From Botrytis cinerea B05.10 (Eukaryota; Ascomycota; Leotiomycetes; Helotiales; Sclerotiniaceae), in assembly GCF_000143535.2 (NCBI RefSeq), contig NC_037310.1:3844001-3908000 (forward strand): a stretch of DNA of 64,000 nucleotides, in the 5' to 3' direction. Shown piece by piece: positions 58,441-64,000 of this stretch. The stretch's first letter is position 1. Each line of letters opens with the position of its first letter. The notes beneath the pieces were generated by a model. The model had not been told where the DNA came from and did no database searches. It saw only the letters and a program-made list of their open reading frames with translations. The position numbers and the translations under genes are program-made.

Positions 58441-59634
58441 CTAGGAGATCTTCAAGGGTGGAGTGAGAATATTTGGTACCTTTGGGTTTGATGACCTAGA
58501 GACTGTATCAGAAGTTTCTTCGACCAGTTTTTCGTTGAATCCCATATCTTCTGGAACTATTTCAATTGAATCGATAGGAGTATCGCAGTTATAAGCGCCA
58601 TTGTTAGAGCTATTATACAGAGTCATCAGTATCTCGGCAGCCATCTCGGCAGCGTTTTCATCCGCGAGCTTCGTTCGCTTTTCCGCCAGCTCCTCATCTG
58701 ATATTTCGTAATTGACAGATATAAGCTCGGGAGTCTAGAGAAAGTTAGCGGAAGCATAGATTCCTCACGACGGGAAAGATCTTACTTTTCGACCTTCGTA
58801 CAGTACATAAGAAGCCTTGTTGGTGCCCATAGCCTTTAGTGTTCTGTACTTGTCTTGAAGTGTATCGTATTTCTCTTGTAACTCAGCCTTCTCCGTCTCC
58901 TGTTTTGCTGCAAGAACAGATTGCTCTTGAAAGTCAGCCTTAACTGCTTCGCGCTCGGTTTCGAGACTTTTATTTTTCACTTGTGACTCAGTGCTAACTG
59001 CCTCAAGCTTGACTTCAAGAATGTTATGTTTGTCTTGCAAAATCTTAAAACTTTCAAGACCGCAAGTGGATCTTTCCCTCCAATATTCGGCATCTGAACG
59101 GTACTTCTCAATTGTGTCTTTTAGCTCTTCCTCACGAGCAACAGTCTCATTATCGAATTCCTCTCTGACCTCAAGCTTGATTTTCAATGCCCTGATTTCA
59201 TCGTCTTTCTGCTGAAGAAGTTGTTGGAGAAATTTGTGATCTTGCTCCTTCAAAACACCCCGACAAGCTGTGTATGCGGTATTCTGAGTGACTGAGTCAA
59301 CCATGTGCTGGTCATGGTCAGGAGGTGAAGTGGAAGAATGACCACGAGAAACATCAGGTAGACCACCAGAGACATGACTGGTGGAGCTTTCGACGCGCGA
59401 AGTTGTGAATAGGAGTGGCTTAGATTTGCCATGAACTTTTCGTTGGGGATGGTCGGTTGACTTCTTGAGAGGTGCGAGCGGAACATCTTCTCGTCTAGCA
59501 CGCTTGGTGGGTTGCTGCTCATCGTTGTTGTCGAACTCGATGTCATGCTTGAGGGCGTCTTTTGGGGAGGACGAAGTGGAAGCGGGTGTGGGACTAGCAT
59601 CTTTAGAAGCGTTATTCATGGTAGTGGAATTCAT
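58441..59634 (-). CDS. Hypothetical coiled-coil protein, possible paralogue
   Basis: Exons 59634-58786 and 58734-58441 (51-nt intron, GTAAGA donor) give about 380 residues. The N-terminus is Ser/Thr/Pro-rich (SPTPASTSSSPKDALK) with a basic KRARRED patch. The centre is a long coiled coil (FLQQLLQQKDDEIRALKIKL through KAELQEKYDTLQDKYRTL). The second exon is acidic (SDEELAEKR, ENAAEMAAEI). The layout, the basic KRAR patch and the shared 5' leader element resemble the 843-residue gene at 53065-55839, hence possible paralogy. The function is unknown. Confidence 0.7.
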
Positions 59635-61159
59635 GGTGAGAACGTGTAGAATGATTTTTCAAGAAAAAGACGTGTGGGACTTCGAGAATTTAATGGTAAA
59701 AAGAGGAAGTTTGAAAGGTTTGTCTGTTGAAAGAGTTCTTGAAAATTGATTGTTGCGGGAATGTAAATTTTGGTCACTGAGATTTGGATGTACTTTGTAA
59801 TTGTTGCAGGTTCAAAGTTGGAAAAGTGCGAATTATAAATTCATAAATTTTGGAGCTGCTGTAACATATCAAGTAGAATCCAGAGGCCGTGTCTACGCTC
59901 AAGGGCGATTAGCGAAATCTCATTTTAATTTTTACAGAAGTGAATATTCAAGACGCGACTAATAGGTAATCTCGCGATGTTGTTCATATTTTTGAAACAA
60001 CAAACAAGCATAGTCAAAACAATAAAAGCTAATAAGAGCTACTTCACTATTTCTATATAAATTTCTATATAACACTCATGGCTACAAGTTGCCTCTTCTA
60101 GAGAACTACGGAAAACAATGAGTTCACTTCATACCACCAAAACATTGAAAGGTCTGGTACCAAGTAATTCTGTATGAATTCACTCGTTGAATGTCTGCAA
60201 GACGGGAAGTATAATACCGAACGTGAAATATTAAAATGATTGAGTGCTTATGCGTGCCCTTCCCATATAGAGACACTGCTGAGCGATATTACATATTGAT
60301 TAGAACTCAAACTAAACAGCCAATTGCATGCTTGAACAGGTGAGCAGCTACAACACTAAAACATACAAGCGGTCAAACATGAGCAAGCAGACTACAAACT
60401 CATGGCTCTGATAAATTAATCTTTAATCTAGTGAAGGGAAGAATACTTTTATTTCACCATGTACTCATCAACGCCCCATCCAGTTTACTCGCACTTCATT
60501 TTGTCATTTCACAACTAAAGAACGCTTTTTCGTAACAGTTGCGGAGAATATCAACACATTCTTTCATGACAGATCTCAAGTAAATACAAGCAGAAGTGTG
60601 ATAAACAGTAGTCAATTAGGCAAATCTATCTCCTTGTGGAAATATCCCGGAGGCACTTGACAGAATTCTACAAGCATCAGTGAACGATACAACGAATGAA
60701 TTACGCAGAACCTTTCTTCCCCTGGTTTAGAGGATCTGTAAAGAGGAACTTGCCCCTGTGAGAAAGGATTAGGAGCAAAGTTGACGATGGCGACCATCAG
60801 TATCATAGTTGATGTGGTCCGTTAAAAAAAGACCAGCGAAAGTCAGAGCTGAGGGAAAGTGACTTCACCTTCAATCATGTTGTTTCCACAAAAAAGGAAA
60901 TCCGAATCCCAACGCAATGATATTTCCATTTCCATTTCCATAGAAACTCTGTGAAAAGCACCATCAATGTCCTCAATGAATGATATCGGTATCAAATTTT
61001 CATAATGTATTTAATTGAAGCCTTTAGTACTGGGTTTTCTTGGATAATGATTCTACCTAATCCACCCCAAGAATGATGATCCTGATGAGAACAACTTGTT
61101 TCGTTCGTTTCTCCCGAGAAAGCAACTCATAAAATGCTAGTAGCATTCTAATTGTTGCC
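59635..61159. other. Gene-free spacer
   Basis: 1.5 kb, AT-rich, with no supported gene. The leader motif TAATGGTAAAAAGAGGAAG is at about 59692-59710. Confidence 0.55.
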
Positions 61160-61615
61160 TCACATTGCACGAGACATCCAGTTGGCGGTCATAAGGGATA
61201 AGCATAACTTCCAGGCGCAACAACCTTGGTCCATACTGCTTTCATCTCCGTCACCACCACCAGAGAAAGAATCCTTGCTGAGTACTTTCGGATCATTAGC
61301 ATCCGTTGACATTCGGCTCCTGGTAGTCTCATCTTGTTCTGTTTTATCTGTATTGTCTTCCATATATAGAGGCTCCCAGATAGGCATGTGTGAGCGATGT
61401 TCTTGACTGCCAACTGAATCTAGACGGGGCATATGCATGGTGTTGAAAGGTGTAAGATTCGCTTGTCGCTCCGACTTGTATGAAGTAAAAGGTGAATCGC
61501 GGGCCCATAGCTTAGAGTCTCGTCGATGAAATTGTCTGGCTTCTTGATACGCAGATATGGCGGTTTCGTCGTCAGAAGATAGGGAGTTAGAGCGATGGCC
61601 TTGAAGGATCATCAT
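61160..61615 (-). CDS. Hypothetical small protein
   Basis: A 151-residue frame from ATG 61615 (MMILQGHRSNS). It is rich in Ser, Asp and Arg with no domain I recognise (SSDDETAISAYQEARQF; SGGGDGDESSMDQG). The upstream start could lie in another exon, since the frame stays open to 61633. The composition is more protein-like than that of neighbouring ORFs, but support is weak. Confidence 0.38.
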   Translation of the reverse strand: MMILQGHRSNSLSSDDETAISAYQEARQFHRRDSKLWARDSPFTSYKSERQANLTPFNTMHMPRLDSVGSQEHRSHMPIWEPLYMEDNTDKTEQDETTRSRMSTDANDPKVLSKDSFSGGGDGDESSMDQGCCAWKLCLSLMTANWMSRAM

Positions 61616-62222
61616 CGCGAACAGCTCAGTCAATTGACTTGATGGTACAATTCAAACAGCAACAAGCAATTGGTAATATCAATGAGAAAGTGGAGTTATT
61701 AATTAAAAGTCTTTGGGAGAACTTGATGCGTTAGACTATGAGATAGAAAGTGAAGGATATGGGAAAGAGGATCAACCTGTCGACAAATATTGAATAACGG
61801 GTTTATATTTGTATCTTGCGAAGGTTTGAACGGGTCATGAATTATTCATGTTACAAAATATACCGACTATCTTCACACTTGGGACAAAAAGTCAAGAGAA
61901 GTATTAGCAAAAGTGCAAACTTTCGGTAACTGCTATGGTGTCAATGACTACTTTGGAAGGTGCTCTACGGATTAGTCCTGCCATATCTTATCATAACCCT
62001 TCTTTAATCTTTGATACAAGCAGGCCTCTTGTTACACACTGATGAAGGTCAAATCTTCCACCATTTAAACATCAAATCCTTGACATTGAAGCACGGATAT
62101 GACTAATTTGATCTCCACCAACTCACTTGACTCCACATGTCTCCACCCACAAAGCGCAAGTAATATATACTAAAGATTTTGCACTCCAGCATAGAATGAA
62201 GTAAACACTCAGCTCCTTGATA
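61616..62222. other. Gene-free spacer
   Basis: 0.6 kb between the small ORF and the tRNA gene; nothing supported. Confidence 0.5.
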
Positions 62223-62294
62223 GCTTCTATAGTCCAATGGTTAGGATTCCACCCTTCCAAGGTGGAGGTCGGCGTTCGATTCGCCGTGGTTGCA
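62223..62294 (+). tRNA. tRNA-Gly (UCC anticodon), possibly degenerate
   Basis: A cloverleaf can be drawn: D stem GTCC/GGAT with AATGGTTA loop; anticodon stem CCACC/GGTGG with loop CTTCCAA (anticodon TCC, reads GGA); and T stem CGGCG/CGCCG with TTCGATT loop. The loops match internal A- and B-box promoters. The acceptor arms GCTTCTA and TGGTTGC pair at only five of seven positions (T-T mismatches at 3-70 and 4-69), so it may be a pseudogene or edited copy. No intron. Confidence 0.78.
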
Positions 62295-63701
62295 TTTCTT
62301 TTTTGACTTTCCTGGTCATGAAGTTTTTCACACATTCCTTCATGACCAGAATCCGGCTTATTGTCTTCTCCGTTATTGCACTCAAATACTATGTCTGGGT
62401 AGATTCGTTTTGGAAGTGCTTGGATTTCCGATCCCTGAATTGTATTTTGTGGTCCGTGGTTGTGTGTTAATTCTCGCTTGATTTCGGAGGGTGGGGTACT
62501 GAAATAGGGGATGTATCTATGTGTGGGGTGGTAACGTCGAAACCTTCGGCATTGGTAGCTTATTCATCTTGTCGTTTTATCTCATGCCTAATTTCACTTG
62601 TTGTATCAAGCTAAAATTAGCTTCTACATATAATTATCCTTCTTATTCTCAGATTTGGACATTACGAGTCTCGGCATCACCATCTTATCTTATCTAATCT
62701 AGAACAAAGTATCGCGTGGGTCATCGATATGTCATGAAGAGCTGACAGGTATTTGCATAATGATAGTTTGAGCTAAGTGACATATAGGATCTACATTACA
62801 TGTGTGCTAACAACAATCAGGTGTACTATACATAGAAAATATGATCGGATCATAAATAATAGTCATATTTGGAGCTCCCTTTTGCTGTGGAGTGAGCTGG
62901 TTGTGACCAGCTTTACCAACTCACCCGACGGTTGTATGTTCTACCTATTTTGGAAACTGGGTTGAGAGGCAAGCTCTGGATAGATTGGAGTTTTAAGGAA
63001 ACTGAAGATATTGAATTTAACAAGTCCTGTTCTTCTTTGTAGACTAGGAATTGATTCTCAAAACACAATACTCCGAATCATTAGATCTTCCCTTCAATCA
63101 CTCACTAATAAAAGAGAATGTACTCGTTTTCAGACTATGAGATCTTGATTGGTGAGTGATTAATACACATAATCTGCGGCAGATCGCTGTATTCGTGAGA
63201 GCTAGATATTCATTAAGCACCCTTGCGCCCCAATATCTATCTCTAAACTGCGGTCACTCGTAATTCGGGCCATATCTCGTACTCAAGCATCTAGAATTTA
63301 TGATTGAAGATCCACGTGATTTTCATTCAATACACCAGCATTATTGATCCATAACTTCCCTATTTGTGGCATGGTTTGTTATCAATGCCACTGAATATTG
63401 CACGGCCTCTCTCAAATCATCTTAAGAGAAGCAATTCACTTTCCGTTTACCACTCCAGATCTGACTTGGAATGTATCTCGAGTAGCCTAGCGCCTTGATC
63501 TTTGACTCTTCCTCTTCCTTATAAGCTCGCACTTAATCTTCTCCAGAGACTTTCTCTCCTCAATCAAGGCACTCATTTCATTTACCATTCGGAACAATAA
63601 AAAGTCACATTTCCAACATTGATCATTTCAATCACAAAAACTCACCTCTTCCTATTACAAGGTATTCTCGTTCATCAAGTCTTCATTTCCCCTCTCACGA
63701 C
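62295..63701. other. Spacer and promoter of the right-edge gene
   Basis: 1.4 kb with no supported gene. The last 120 bp are C/T-rich, typical of fungal core promoters. Confidence 0.5.
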
Positions 63702-64000
63702 ATGTCTCGTCTCAACAGCCTCGTTGTTCTCGTTATCTCCATCTTCTCGCTCCTCACTACTGTCATGGGAAATACCTTGCAATTCCTATCGCGCGATTCC
63801 AACGAACGCACCATCTTTTTCACCCCGAATGATGGCTCTGCTGGAATTCCCAGCTTCTTTGTTCCGGCGAATGCTGTGAGCACCAATTCAGTTGTTCACT
63901 TTCCCCAAGGGTAATAAGTCCACCACCTAATTAGATACCAATTCTTCAAATTACTAACTATATCTTAACTTAGCTGGAGCGGTTCCTTCAAAGCTGTTCT
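63702..64000 (+). CDS. Predicted secreted protein, 5' part only
   Basis: Exon 1 (63702-63910) starts MSRLNSLVVLVISIFSLLTT, a typical signal peptide with probable cleavage after VMG. The mature start is NTLQFLSRDSNERTIFF. A 63-nt intron (GTAATA...ACTAAC...ACTTAG, 63911-63973) joins HFPQG to WSGSFKAV in exon 2, which runs off the window. The NERTIFFTPNDGSAGIPSF pattern looks like small beta-rich extracellular fungal proteins, but I cannot name a family. Nothing suggests catalytic function. Confidence 0.72.

Overview
The window looks like nuclear DNA of a filamentous ascomycete, most likely a leotiomycete such as a Botrytis or Sclerotinia relative; this placement is inference. Supporting signs are short introns (41-116 nt, one of 243 nt) with GT...CTAAC-like...AG signals, fungal gene families (NCS1 permease, P450, GH78 rhamnosidase), a eukaryotic tRNA-Gly, and AT-rich transposon copies whose changes are almost all C-to-T or G-to-A, the mark of repeat-induced point mutation (RIP).

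Left third (1-24 kb): after the tail of one gene and a microsatellite-rich spacer there is a transposon nest. A young, intact 6.4-kb Ty3/gypsy element with a chromodomain (1798-8236; identical 149-bp LTRs; ATATA target duplication) lies 217 bp from a RIP-ruined sister copy on the opposite strand. The sister runs from 8454 to 23823 between TTAGT duplications. It is split by two solo LTRs of about 574 bp (TTTAC and TGATT duplications) and by an 8.4-kb gypsy-like element with decayed ORFs on the minus strand. Eight copies of a 29-bp palindromic unit, reminiscent of a tyrosine-recombinase site, are scattered through three retroelement families in this nest and nowhere else in the window.

Middle (24-46 kb): ordinary genes. 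An NCS1 permease (+) is followed by a predicted 1684-residue zinc-finger protein (-) and then an enzyme group. The group holds a P450 (-) divergent from a cytochrome b5/b5-reductase fusion (+), a 3-hydroxyacyl-CoA dehydrogenase joined to a YWTD propeller (+), a secreted GH78 alpha-L-rhamnosidase (-) and an SMP-30-like propeller (-). The P450 and the b5 reductase could form an NADH-driven electron-transfer pair. The whole set is compatible with catabolism of a rhamnosylated compound, but that link is inferred from position only.

Right third (46-64 kb): sparse, lineage-specific sequence. It holds an unknown basic protein (48.2 kb), a spacer with degenerate repeats and a possible small two-exon gene, two nuclear-type coiled-coil proteins that may be paralogues (53.1-55.8 and 58.4-59.6 kb), two copies of a 62-bp hairpin repeat, a weak ORF, a tRNA-Gly(UCC) with a damaged-looking acceptor stem, and the start of a secreted-protein gene cut by the window edge. 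Exon structures were derived by hand from reading frame and splice signals and were not tested against transcripts.
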